From NCBI GenBank assembly GCA_002633005.1, contig NMRA01000035.1, positions 903,253 through 967,252 of the forward strand: a stretch of DNA of 64,000 nucleotides. The letters are read 5' to 3'. The stretch's first letter is position 1; each line of letters opens with the position of its first letter. The stretch is from Phoronis australis. Taxonomy: Eukaryota; Phoronida; Phoronidae. This document shows, one piece after another, positions 1 through 14,400 of this stretch. The notes under the pieces were generated by a model, which was given only the letters and a program-made list of their open reading frames with translations, did not search any database and had not been told where the DNA came from. A program made the translations under genes and the position numbers.

Positions 1-2376
1 TTTGCGTTCCATGGCTTTTTAATACCTTCTGTTATAGAACCTCTAGAACTTCACACTTAACACGACTTCTTTTTCTACTCCAGATTAATTTAATAGCAGT
101 TGCAGGCTTCCACACATTTCAACTTTATAGACTTATATTTCACAATCTTCTAATGCCACAGCAACCTGATAATAAAATGTTGAGTGCTTCATACTAAATA
201 TGAGCTCTTAACATTTATACTCCTGAAGCACACTTCTATATACTTTAATGACATAAATTATAAAGTGTAAGCTAGGCAAACATTACTGATGAAACCACTG
301 AACCATGACACGTCAAAAACTAAACCCCACACGACATAGAACAGCATTACGACACGTGACATGAATTCTTAGACCTTTCACACCAGAAGTGAAGTCACAC
401 CTCATGCTGAAACTACCATCGACATATGAAACCCAACTAGGTAAAACCTAGAAATTCCTGTAAAAGGAAACAGCCAACACGAGACAGACAATCAGCTATA
501 GTCTTACCAAGCTGCCGTAGCGGAGAGTACTGAGTTCTCATGAGACAATGAGTGAATGACGAGTACAGCATATGCAATAGGTTGCAGAAGTCATGCAGGT
601 AGTGAGACATCTGAGGGCTTCAAGCTGGATAGGTGGGGAGGATCCATGGGGAACCACCTCCAATAAATGGGGGCATGGCACACGACTAACACAAAATGAT
701 TTCACCGAATCACAAGAGTAGTTCCATAAATCCTTTCGAAAATTTGGAAGCCGACGTCTCGAACAGAAAATGAAAAAATGACCCCAATTATTTTTTGCAA
801 TTGTTTAGCTATTCGATGTTTGGTTCTCATACAGACTATACTCGCACGTCAACATTTTCCCATGGGCAAAGCTTAGAAGTGACACCTCGATAATTTCTAC
901 CTTAAAGCCTAACTTCAATGGAATTTTGTTATTTTAGATGTATTGGGCTAACCAGATAGTCCTAGCAAATCCTAAGAAAGATAAGAAAATGCGATTTCAA
1001 TCGCACAAATCTAAACCTGTCAAATGATAAGTGAAGCTGCCTTTTCGTGCCATGTTGCATCACCTCGAGATCCCAGCACAAACAACAAAAGGCAACAGTT
1101 GTATTGAATAGGGGTCTGAATAGTACACCATTGCGTGCAGGTGTTATTCGCAGCTGTTTGAATTAAAAGGTGATTCTTGCTGTGACGTAGACAAAAGCAA
1201 GCCAATATGCCTAACAGTTCGTTACATTTGGCAATTTATGGCAATAATAGACTCGGAGCATGCTCTTAACTGTAGGAACCAAATTTACTGGTACCCTTCA
1301 AGATAGGATTTAATCTCAATATCAGCATAAGGGTGATACACTACATAGTGACCCAAAACGAACCCACAAAATTTTGCATGAAATTGCGATTGTTTAATAT
1401 GAAACAACATAATTTGATGCAAACTGATTCATGAAGTTAAAACTCTATGGATAGCTCATCCACCAACTGCTGTTAATCACTGCATGTCACCTTGTTTACC
1501 TGGCTAAAAAGAATCAAATTATAATATTCCTCACCCCGATAGGATACTATTTCCAGTGCCAAAAAGAACATCGAAACCATTGATGACTCAAGAAAACACT
1601 TCAGAGTTTATTGGGGGTTGGCCAATCCTAATATTATAAATTTGAAAATGGCGCTTGTACCGAATGCATACAACTTGAGGTGCCGTCTCGTTTGACAACA
1701 ATTCAAGATCGAATGAGAGTGATAATGTTTTTTAACTCCAAAGCGCTTCATTGAAGAATTCAAATAGTGCACCTAACTAGTGGTGAAATGCCTGTTGAGT
1801 CTACCACATCTGACGAACATCAATAAAAGTAGGACTAATTAAAACTTTTATGGATTAGTTTTTGAGTTACTCTGTAAATCAAAAGTCAGAGACAGTGTAC
1901 CGCAGCAAAACAAAATTCAAAACAGTAAAATTACACTTCAATTCAAAATTTGAATAACACAAAATCAGAAAGAAGGTGAAAATTTGAAAGAATTCACTAA
2001 TACCAGATGAAAGTCACCACACATCAATTCACAAGAGCAATGCAGCCTTGACACTTGCTTATCCTGCGCAATGCAAAGAGCAAAAAAAACTGGAGTAAGG
2101 GCAGCGCAACAGTGTAATAAACTTAAAATTCCCTCTAGGGAGCATAGCGCTAGCCTTTTGAAAATCTCATGTTGCTGAGTAAAGTGTTAGCCGTATCAAC
2201 AATTATTATAAAAACTACTACAACCTCCAAAGAAGTAGCTCATTGGGCAATAGTTGTATACACCGTGCCCACACTTTGACAACCAATGTGACAACCCTTC
2301 TTCAGTAGAGAAAGAGGTTCTCAAAATAAGGGTACATTACGTTGACTATTACTGCTAATTATCCAGAATGACTCAC
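1..2376. other. Intron or 3' part of OSBPL1A, nothing identified
   Basis: AT-rich sequence with no open frame that I recognise. It should hold the intron after PH exon 9 and possibly further ORP1 exons, but no PH C-terminal helix or ORD signature was found on the minus strand. Confidence 0.5.
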
Positions 2377-2440
2377 CTTTAATGAGGCATTGTCCAGGTA
2401 TTTAAAGCCTTTCCTTTTCACCCCAGTCGTGGCATCAGCT
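2377..2440 (-). CDS. OSBPL1A: OSBPL1A exon 9 (residues 303-324, PH continued)
   Basis: Encodes RADATTGVKRKGFKYLDNAS, aligning with the KQPDAVHNIYRQGCKHL stretch of the ORP1L PH domain. Acceptor TATTTCAG, donor AAG|GTGAGT. It fits the phase of the previous exon across a 7.5-kb intron. Confidence 0.83.
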
Positions 2441-5400
2441 CTGAAATAGACCTGTACATGTAATTTCCAGTTCTACCACAAGTCTACATATGATATGTGA
2501 TTTCCGTCTCCTAAGTCACCTAGCACCCAATTTGCCACACTCATGTATCAGTGCTATGGAAAGACTTCAATGCTCTAGCCAGGATCTGATGATTGAAAGT
2601 GGTGTCCATGATGATATTGAAAGGTTTCGACTCCGCCCATATCATTTTACTACTATGGACGTAGAACAAGGCTTTTCCCTTCGGTTTCTCCACTTATTTA
2701 GCACTGATAAGGCTGATGAGTTAAATTCCATTTCATCAAATTTCCTCACAAAAAATGAAGATTAAGAAATTTTTAATCTATTACCTTGCACTATTTGTAC
2801 TGTGTAGGGTAGTACATCATAAAACAACATTTAGTGAAGTGCCCACAATTTGATGCAAAGTAATAAGTCTTTGACAAACGGATATACGACAATTTCGGCT
2901 ACTATTTTTATGCTAAACAAGCAGATAATTATGGTATGAAATATTGGCGTAGGCAAAAGTTCAAATTTAAAGTTGGCGTGTCGTGAGGACAATGACACAC
3001 AATGTAACATGGTGAAATGTGTTTTTCAAGCTCGCAAAATAATTGTATAATCTTGAATTTTGATAGGATAATCTGTTATAAATATACTATTAGTCAAAGG
3101 ATCCAGAAGTTATAAATAAATCTTACAGTCATGATCGTCACAAAAATGCCACGAAGACAACAAAGCATATTTTGACAAACAATGTAAACATTCAAATTTC
3201 AGAAAAAGAGCAGATGCTGCACTATTCAATGGAATTTATGTGTGACGAAGCAAAATTTACATCAAACAATCTGATGCCTTTTTAACAAGGGTCTTGTAGT
3301 CGTTTTGGTGAAAAGTTTGTTGTATAACATAGTTACAACTTTCTCAGGTAACTAAGAAAAATTAAAACACTCAAAATGTTTAATAAAGAGCAAAGAAGTG
3401 ACGTTTTGATAACCGTAAATTTTATAATCATGAAGTTATGAACTTAACCGCAACAACCCTCTTAACAGTAAAACCTTCCCCTAATACACTCAACCTGATG
3501 TTATTCCTACTGAAATAAGAAACTGAGAGGGTATCCCTCCATGTTGTTTCGTTCTCCTCGTCCTAATTACCTACATAAGCCAAATATGACGTAGGAGTTG
3601 CTAAGTTACATTCATTATTTTCCTACTATTCATTTCACAAACACATCAATTGTTACCTCATTGTCATAATCACCAACATTATTATACCAATAATACAATT
3701 TACAGCACCAACACATCAACCTATCAATGATACATCACATAAGAGGTTAGTATTTTCTGGTTAGTATTTTCTCTATATGTAATCAAACATAGTGCTCGAT
3801 AATGTTTGACGCTTTCTAAAGTCGCTTTCCTATTAGGTGCAAAACTTTGCTTTTACTGAAGTTTCGGTAAGAGAGAAAGGTTAACTTCAGTAGTTAACCT
3901 GTAAGCGAAACTTGGCTGAAAATAGGATTTAAAAGCGAAGCTTCCGTATTCACCGAAACTTCAGTGTAGTGGGAACAGAAACGAAACTTCGCCAAAGTTA
4001 TAAGCAGAGGTCGCGGCAACGATATAGGATCACGTGAGACTTGCAAAACATGTTCTTTGTTATTGTAGCGAAGCCGACGTGCTCTCAACAGACGCACGTA
4101 AATAAATCATAAAAGAAAGCATATGTGATGAAGAATGACACTGATCATTTTCATAAACACTCGCACATGGCAGGAGAATAATTTTCAATTAACCTCGAAA
4201 CCACTACTCAATATTCATTTGAGAGTACCAATGAAATCCGACATCTGTTGTCTTAGCGATAACTTCGATATCGTCTAGTTCGCTGGAAAGCGGTTTAACC
4301 CATGATTAAAATCCTGAGCCATGTTTGAAAAGGTCTAACACACGTTTAAACTCTAGAACAATGTCTGAGCTTTTCTTGGTTATTTTAGAAACTTTAGTGA
4401 CATACTTGAGCAAGTGTAAATAATATGCAGCATATTACTGTCTCTGTGAAGAATAGGCAGAAAGAATGGGATGCAAGAACACAACATACATGGTAAAGTC
4501 TCTTCAAATTAGAAGACACGGAACGGTAAAATTTTATTTATCAATTTTTCTCAACAAGAGTAAACAAGAAGGCAGTTTTACTTGATCATCTGAAAACTTT
4601 ATTTAATACAGTAGTCATCAACAAATACATGATGAAATTTTGTGTACTTTTGGCAATACAATGAGCAGTTGAATAATTGGGTTTTTCCAGCCTGCTTTGC
4701 CTTACCTGTTCATTACTAAACGTTAAGCAAGTTGCATTCAAATTATCACAAAACTGACATTCATGAAGATTGGAATTCAGGAAGTCTAAATTGTATAAAT
4801 TGTGAGTGAGCACAGGCGGTTAAAAATGAAACTATGTAAATGTCTAAGGTGTGCGTTAAACACTATAAGAAGGGTGATTATAACCGTGACTAGTAGCAGC
4901 ATGGTATGAGCCATTTTGGATTTTTCCATGAAAGTCATGAATATGTAAAATACTAGATGATTTAAGAAAGTCATGTGTTAGGACATGCTCAAAACAAACA
5001 CAGACAGTAGACAGACATTCACCGCTGAAACTGTCTCCACCAAAGCACCACCTTTGCCACCAGCTCTGGCAGGTACCTCTTTTTCCTCAGAGATGCACGA
5101 AGCAGCTCAACCAAATAGACATAATCTTCCAACGGAAAACACACAACAGCATCATGCAGTCTGTAGATGACACTCATTGGAGCCTCACCATCTTAAAACG
5201 GTCACTTATTTGAAGCCTATCATCTACACACCGGAGGGTAACTGAAATGTTGGCCAACCAGTTACATTCTCTTCTTCATATGACAGAGTTCAGTCACACC
5301 AGCAGTTTTTAATAGATTCTCCATATATTCACTGTAGCAAAACATACCTAATCATCTGTATCACCAGTAATTTGAGCCCATATATTCCAAGCACCTGACC

Positions 5401-8400
5401 AGGTAATGATCCAAGCCTGGTAACACAGGACAGGTTGATTACTAGTCCAATGCAGGTCTAGGTTGTCTATCTTCTACAAAGGAGTGAATGGCCCAACAAT
5501 AGAGGTACACCATTCAGTAAGGGACAGAGAGGGCTCAGCCTGAGGGGACAAAAGATGGGTCATTGAGTCAGGCAGAGTTACCTAATGCCATGACACAAGA
5601 TAAAGGTTCATTTAAACCTCCTACACACTACAGACACATGCTGAAAAATTTGAAAAGTAACAGGCGCAGCACAGCAAGCAGCTCTCCTGAGCACAAAATG
5701 ATGAGTTAGTCCCCACTGGTAGGCAGTCGGAACACAATTCAGATTCTCAGGACAGTGGACCCAACCCACCATTACAAACAGCTGCCTTCCCAACAGACAA
5801 GCAGCAGAATCTCCCAAACTATAGTTATATTCAAAGTTCATTTTTTGACTATGGGCATTCACTTGAAACTATACTGATCATAGTTTGAACAATGGTAACA
5901 GCTCAAAACAACCAATATAAAACAGCATGTTATCTAGCAAAAACACCTGGAAGTAAGATCAATGCAGGTGGTGGGATTTTGGCAATCTCTAATTTCAAAA
6001 TTTTTGAAGACTGAGTTGTTATGGAATTCTTGAGCTTTCAGTTACGGTTTCTAATTTCATTTCGATTGCAAATACAACATCCAAACAACATCGACAGGCA
6101 GATCGCTGGCGACTGACTCAAACAATTCCCAAAAAATACCCCAATGCAATCTCAACTTATTGCTTTCCCAAGACCAGTCCAGACTAAATCACCATTCCCA
6201 TTAGGTTCAAAATTCTTATTGTGGGGAAAGAATATTTAGTTCAATATCCTCAATCTGTAATGCCAAAGTCCACCAGTTACAAACAATCCGAAAATAAGAC
6301 AAGAACAGCAAAAATAACAGTCAAAGACACAAGCAAAAAGTCAGCACAAAAATAAATGAATGAGCAAGGTAGTGCGAAATGAACTCTAAGAAAACGGGAA
6401 GCTCAGTGAAGTATCAGGTAACTTAGTTTTGCCTTAAGCCCTCTATGATGTAACATGATATTACCCAGAATAAATGGTATCAATGGAATTTCAGTGACAT
6501 GCCAATACATTGGCATGCAGAGAGCATTCCCAATGCGTGTGTTGCAATGGTGAGCTGCTAAAACCTCTGTTATCTGCAAGCTCAGACAAGTCCTTACTAT
6601 CCTCATTTCACAACAAGTGAAAACAACTGGTCATGGCTACTTGTCATCCAGGCTCAATGGTCAGTTGTAGGCGACCTATTCCATTAGCAGAGCATTTACT
6701 AATAAAATTGAGAGATTGAGAACCAGCTGGGTTTTTCCAATGCGATAAATAACTCACAACAGTGAATAAACAAATACAACCATAGTAACAAAGCATACCG
6801 GCACATGATTCTAGAACAACTACTATGAACAAAGAAAGACGAAACAAAATTCGACGATTACTTGTAACAAAATTGAAACTAAAACAGACGAGAGTATTAC
6901 CAAACTGGTAGATAAAAAAATTGTAGCTAAAGTGTTGTGACGAAAAGAGTAAGTTTCTTTAAAAGCCTTTGGTAAACAAACAAGATACGTACAAATATCA
7001 TCTCACACTATGAGACAAGCGACACATTGGCAAAAGGAAAGTTTCTGCCAATTTTACTGGCACCTTTCAAGAGGTTTTAAAAACATTTGCTCTTGAAATG
7101 GTAGTTTACACCGGCGATTGAATTGCAAACAATAAATGTGAGTTGGATTTTGGTGGGTAGGACTATAATTCATTTTGGCAAAGGTCATTTCACAGGGAGT
7201 GACTTGGCAACATTGGATCAGCTTATAACCACTTTGTAAATCCCACTTCAGTGTCGCATGTGCTTGGCCCATGCCATTCTGTTACACAATTTCCTCTCAT
7301 CATACATGGGACCTAAAATTTACAATTCCTGCAGCTTACGGTGAAACTGAATTACTTGGGGCAAGTATCACATACTACAACACAAAAGTAAAACGAAAAA
7401 AGAATAAAAATGTAAGAATACAAAGCCTTCAATTTTTTTGCAAATTGCAAGCTCTCCGACTTGCAACAAGTCCACGGTTCACGGCTTTCCTAGCCTGTTC
7501 ATGACTGATTTTGAAATTTCATTAATTCATTGAACTACTGTAACAACATACTAAACAAAGTGATAGACCTTTGAAGCAAAATTTAGTTGTGCACATTGAT
7601 TTGATTTTATATGTGCTAGAATAATATGATTGACAGATTCCTGTCATTATTTAATGGCTCCGTCACATGAAGCTTCTGAGCCCAATCTGGTGAGTTTACA
7701 GCAGAAGAAAGTGTTCATATTAGCCTTCAGCCGGGCAGTTATACCAAGATTTTCGGGAGCGCTGAACAGGCATGAGCATCAAAGCTCCAAAATCCCAATT
7801 TCTGAATAAAAATCACAGAATCATACTAGGCATAAGAATAGAACTCAATCAGCAGGAACTATCAAACATTGTCCAATAAGTGACCAAGGCACTGGCACAG
7901 GAAAAATGGAATACACCAATGTTCTTACTTTCCAAACAATACAGGTAGACAGTTTACAAACAAGAGATCATTCTCCATGCCTCAAGGTGCAAAACCCAAT
8001 TACTGTCAGTTCTTGTGCTAAAATACATTATAGAATAACGTGACTTATGATCGTCGCCAAACCTCAAGTAAAACAGTGATTGTTGTGTTTACATCACTTC
8101 ACAAAGTTTCGGTATCCTTGGTAAATTCGTAACTTCAGTAAGTTCTCAGAATCCCCTTTGCCAATACACTTTTGCTTAATTATACTGAGCTCTTAACAAC
8201 ATTATGTGAAGAAGTAAAACAGAGCTCCACATACTTTTGTCAGGTTGTCTTTCATGGAAACTCAGCCTTTTTCAGAAATTTTTTAAGCTTAGTTTGCTCC
8301 ACTCTGACAGCAAGTTTTTATTAAACATAGTTAATTTTATTGCCTATGTTATGTCACATCTCCTTCCAATCAAAAACATTTTTAAGTCTAGTCTGCATGC

Positions 8401-11400
8401 CACCTATTGGCCACATCACTTGACCTAATGAATATAAGTCCGAAAAGATTTCTGCCCCCGACCGAGACTCGAACACAGGACCTTCTGCTAACCTTGCAGA
8501 CACGCTAGCCACTGAGCCATCAGGACCACCAGTCAAACACAGAAATCCAATCAGACTTAGCAGTGGGCATTCGCCCATCAACTCGTGAGTGTATATGAAT
8601 ATGTAAATCTTAAACCAGCATGGAAATATAGATCACAAACATTTTTAAGAATGGTCTGCACGCCACCCATTGGCTACATCACGCAACCTAATGAACATAA
8701 GGCCGAAAAGATTTCTGCCCCCGACCAGGACTCGAACCTGGGACATTCTGCTAACCGTGCAGACACTCTAGGTCACATGATGTGGCCATTAGGTGGCGTG
8801 CAGACCAGACTTAAAAATTTCGTGATCTATTTTTCCATGCCGGTTTATGATTTACATATATATTTGCACTCACGGGATGCCCACTGCTAAGTCTGATTGG
8901 ATTTTTGTGTTTGACTGGTGGTCCTGATGGCTCAGTGGCTAGAGTGACTGCATGGTTAACAAAAGGTCTTGTGTTTGAGTCCAGATCGAGGACAGAGATC
9001 TTCATGAAATGTTCATTAGGTCACGTGATGTGGCCAATAGGTGGCGTGCTGACCAGACTTAACAATGTTTGTGATCTATACTTCCACACCGGTTTAAGAT
9101 TTACATATACATCTCCTTTCAATGTTAAATACACCTTTGTATTTGCAACTTGTATATGTGGACATGGGCTGCAGCTCAGAGGTCTGGTTACCCATTACAA
9201 TTGTTTCCTATTGAGGCGCATGTATCTGAAGGAAGCCAAAATACGACAATTAAAACTGTTTTTGCCAGGAAAGTTGAGCCAGTGCTGGTTTTCTAAATAC
9301 AATAAACTAGACGTTTGTCAAACAATAGAATATTAAAACTCCAGCAATAGCATGAAACCACTTATAAAAAACCCTCATTCGAAACCACCGTCACCCTTTT
9401 CAAACAAAAGCACAACCTACCTTTCAAAAATTGCTGACTTTGAAGAACATAGTATAAGAATTCTAACATGTAACAAAAATACCCGAATGTAATAAGTGTA
9501 ATTATGCTCTTTTACAACAAACTCTCAGAAGTTATAAAGAAGTTGCGGTTGTAAAACACTAAGCTGAAATACGTACATGTACGACCACTACCGTAAACCC
9601 ATGGTAAATGACCCGACGCCATCCTACAATGTCGCAGGACCAGGTGACGTCACAAGAGGAAGCACAAAAGTATCCATGTTGCACAGATGAGAGCGTGTTA
9701 ACAACTGTATTTAGTATACTTCACACTGAAGTACTGTAAAATGTGTTAACAACTTGAGAAGGGAGTTTTATTTTGAAATGTGCCAACAAGGGAATTTTAT
9801 TTTGCAACTAGAGTGCGTGAAAATTTTTAAAACCATGCAGATGATCTTATTAAGATAATCTATCCTTTACTTAAAAAATATCTCCGCATATCATCATGAA
9901 CCGAAAAGAATTTCATTCAAGTTGAATAAGGTTGAGACGATATCAGATTCAAACTGTCCTACCTGTTACTGAAGTAACTTAGCACTCCTCGCTCCAGAAC
10001 AACCCAAAATGGCTTCCACCCAAACAGTCGGGACTTCTGCAATTATGAGGCAAACGTAACTCGAGGCGGTCACAAATGACACTATTATTTACCAGTTTTT
10101 CAGTTCCCAGTAATTTGCAATAAGATACTATCTAAACCGTTCCAAAAGCAGTTTCCATTTAATTTCACTATTACTTCAAATAGTCGTCCACAGGAAGACC
10201 ACGCGGTATCACACAATCATAATTTTGGAACAATAAAGTTACGAATCACACATTGGAAGTATTAAAACAGCAAAGATTCGACAACCTGATAAAGCTTTAA
10301 CTCTGCATGGCATTGCTCATTACGAGATTCAAGATGAATTTCCAGTTACTGATCTAACGCATTGAACGATATCAAAATGTTACTTCCACTTTCCAACAGA
10401 TGGCTCTTTGCAACATATCTATAAGTGGGTACGGGATATTTATGACGAAAACCTCGACAAACAGAAACTTCTAAAAAGTTAAAGGGTGAATTCAAGCCTT
10501 ATCGTCAAACACCCCCAATAGCACAATAACGTTGTCAGTATTCGGGCGTTCAATGAAGACGTATCTGGACCACAAATATGAATGAAAATGCAGTCATGTC
10601 ACATTTTCAAAAATTTTGCAGTCTTGCATTTTTTTGCGATTACAAAATTATGCCTGTGGATTAATCAGTTTACTCCGACAACAGTTCCATCTATTGTATG
10701 CTCCAGGGGAGTTGAGAAGGATTAAAATTGACCAGGTCCATAGCCAGGTAAAAAGTTTTGAAAAGTTTATTAATTTACACTGCTACATAAATATGGCCTT
10801 AATTATTAAAATTATTTTTAATCTTGACAATAACATTTTTATTTTTTGTCTAGATTCAAAATGTTAAAATAATGTCACACTGAACTAGCAAATAGGGACA
10901 AATACAGTACCTTTAACAAGACACCCTCGAATCTCTGTACACTCTTCTTCAGTTCCTGAAGGGGTTCAACATCCAGCAAGTGCCTCATATGGACTGTACG
11001 ACACAGGTCTAGGGGAGACTCATCTAACAACAAAAAAGAACAACATATAGCCACAACACATGTACTACTTTCCGTTTGCACCACTGACTGGCACCAAGCA
11101 TAATGGGGTTTGGGTGACGACACAATTTTGCATTAACAAAACTACTATCCTGTAGTAAATATCTATTCACAGATTTATCGCGCAAGGTACCATCCAACTA
11201 CTGGGGTTACTTGGTTCCCTTTCTTTGATATGATCGACTGTTGATCAACATCTCTTGAGGATCACCAAATACTTCTTCCACAACATACAATATACCTCAC
11301 ATGCATGCATTACACATGCAACAAACAAAGGAAAACAAACGAGGGAAACAACATTAATGCCCTGACGGCTACACAGAAAAGAAATTGTCCAGACAATACC

Positions 11401-14400
11401 CCGAAATAAAACACGCCATGGCTCTACCCGTCTCTCACCTCGCATGTTCTTGACTAGAGGATCTGCACCGTGCTGTAGCAGCAGCACCACAACCTCTTTC
11501 TGATTTCTACTGGCCGCCAGGTGGACCGCAGTGTTGCCGAATATGTCTGTGCAGTTGATGTTGGGCGGTTTGGGTTTCTTCAGCTGTGAAATCAATGCAA
11601 AGGCAATAGGTACCATACCATCAGATCAGTAAATCAAAGCTGGCAGGTGACCTAATTTCAGCATGACTATTTTTGTGCAATGACTTAACAAAATGTACGC
11701 TATGAGCAGGCATTGATAAAAACAATCTTATCGCATGATGTGGCTTATATATTTAAAGCAACAACACGATGATTTGGACTATCATAGTTACCTTGATTTC
11801 TTAAACACACAGTGGTATCTCGCTGGTTCCCAGCGTTTCTGATTGGCTGGTCGAATTTTCAAACAGGTAGCGCTTTACGCAAACAAACTGGCATGACTGA
11901 TGGAGGAAGTGTAAATATGATCTGTTGTACAGAAAAATCGGTGCTTAAAATTCATGTTCAAGAAATGTCAATCCCAGAAAATTGTGGTTGCGCCTTTTCG
12001 GAGTGCACCTTTCTACTGTCGCTGACTTTTGTTTACGTTGCTGTACTGTATTCATACAGTATGTATAACACACCGGTTATTGAAACAAAATAGTTGCATG
12101 ACAAGGTTAAAAATCATTCATAGTCTGCTATTTTCTCTCTTTGTTGTAAAGCTAACCCATGACTGCCGTGGTTACATCAACCAGTTATAAAGCGCATGCT
12201 ACTGAATGATACCCACCTGTGATCTCTACACGTAGGGAACCAGCAAGACAGTCATTTATGTGGTAGAAACAGCAAGTATACCCCCATTGTTATTATCAAA
12301 CAAAAAGCAAAATGATGTTATATTACATCAACTTACAAGTGAAGATAGTGTCTCCATATCTCCATCTCTGGACGCTACTAACAGTGCATGTTCTAAAGAG
12401 CGGGACTCAAACTTTTCAGCAGCTACAATAAAAAACATTCATTTAATAAGCTTATTATCAAAGTAGTCAAACTTTAGCTTATGAGCACGCTCCTACAATT
12501 CAGAACAAGTAGCCTCATAAACCACCATCCTAAAATAAGCTCTATTTTGTCTGGTATACAATTAAGAATACCTTTCATCTTCACTTCAATTATAACTTCA
12601 TGAAACGAGGTTTAACCCAAATTAAATTAGCAAATCCTATTCCTAAAAGATGCGCTTTCAACTTGACATTATTTGTCAACATAAAGAAAGTTCCAACACT
12701 GAATCACTAGTTTTGAAATTTCTGGTCGTGCAGCAACAAAATGGCCGCCTCAATTAAAAGATGCTGAACTTCACTTCTATAAGAGAACTTCGAACTAATG
12801 ATAGCAAAAGAATTGAAGGACTGTCATTTACGAAATAATTATAGTCTAGCAACATTTCTCGATTCATAAAACTAATTCAGAGCATTAAACTAATGAAAAC
12901 AGAAGGAAATAGAATCTTGTTTTAAATGATTACAACACGGAACTGATGAGTTTATTGCTTCCCTTTTGATAGCTGCAATCACTAACACAAAATGTGATGT
13001 AATCCAACATGAAGTTGGTTAATTTCTCTCGCATTACTAACAGTTCCATCATTTGCTTTGGTCAAATCTGATATGTGCAACTAGCAAAAATGCTGTTGTG
13101 AATCACGAACTAGACTAAACCGTGACGTGACCCCCTCTTCAGCCATCAACATAAGTAGCAACAAATTTTCCGTCATTTGTAAGTACTATATCATACCTAC
13201 TAGACGATGTTCTGGGAAACTGCAGACATTTATAACGTTACAATTAATTTTGGCCATTATTCTTGTCCAAAATTGGTGAGATTTTACCTCAAAGACCCTT
13301 TATCAGTGATAGTACAATATACAGTGCATGTACTACTAAACACACCATCAATCATGTCCTTGATTTCTTTACTCTTTGTGACATTCTTCGCATAGTTGCC
13401 TTCAGCATTTACAACGCTGATGTCAGCGTTATTCTTCAACAGAATACCCACAATATCCTGTAAAAATAGCAGAAATTTGCAAAATAAAACATGTAAAGTG
13501 CAATTGGATGTACATAAATTAGGCTCATAGCCTTTCAAGTGTATTTTTAAAATATTTGTTCATGTTACAACATCGCCGTATGTGCCATCTTCCACGTCGC
13601 TGCTTCTCTAGTCCTGGTCAACAGTACCATCCACTTAAAAAATTGCACATAGCTAAAAAGCAATTGGTTATCTGGTCTTTCTTTTTTTGGAATGTGATGC
13701 GGTACTATTTTTAGTAACCCATTTTCTAAAAAAATACATATGAAATGAGCAAAAAAGGGTAATAGTCACTTAAAGGGGTCCTGCATTTTGAGAACCAGTT
13801 TTCTCCCTTCAATAGCAGGCATCAAACTGGTTCTCAAAATCCGGGACCCATGTAAGTGACTATAGCCCAAAAATGAATGCAGGTCTTGCTTTTACACGAC
13901 TCAACCAGTTTTAATGCTGCAGTGATGCTATTGCTCATCAAATGGTGGGAGAGGGGCAGCTGACACTCATGCATGCAAGGCAGCGCATCAATTGGTAATA
14001 AACTTTTATTAAAAAACTAGAAGATACAGTAACAAGAGTTAAGCCCAGAAAGTGCTAGAAAACAGTACATCTGGGCAGCAATAGACTTTTAGCAAAATGC
14101 GAAGCAATGTGGATTTTTGTCCCACTACTTGCAAGCCATGAAGCTAATCTGTAACTGGAACCGTCTGAAATCGTAAGACCTCATGGTGGTTTACCATATG
14201 AAAAGCTATTATGAGTGGTTATGAAACAAGGTGTCGAATTTGTCCCACTTCTCTTCCCTGTAGAAGAAACCAGTCGACTCTTATGTCTCACTTGTCAAGT
14301 CAAGGCGCTCAAAACCTCGCAACTGTACATTTGACTGTACTTCGGGAGCAAGTTTTCGGTTATACAGAATTTGGTAAACGCACGACACTTTTTCATTGTT

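Noticed and set aside
509-618. Minus-strand stretch open up to a donor-like CTTG|GTAAGA, considered as a further OSBPL1A exon
   Set aside because: The peptide has no resemblance to ORP1 PH, coiled-coil or ORD sequence, and no acceptor gives an open frame across it.
8915-8990. Possible tRNA gene with A and B boxes
   Set aside because: It cannot form a full cloverleaf and is followed by a repeated non-tRNA body; it is a SINE.
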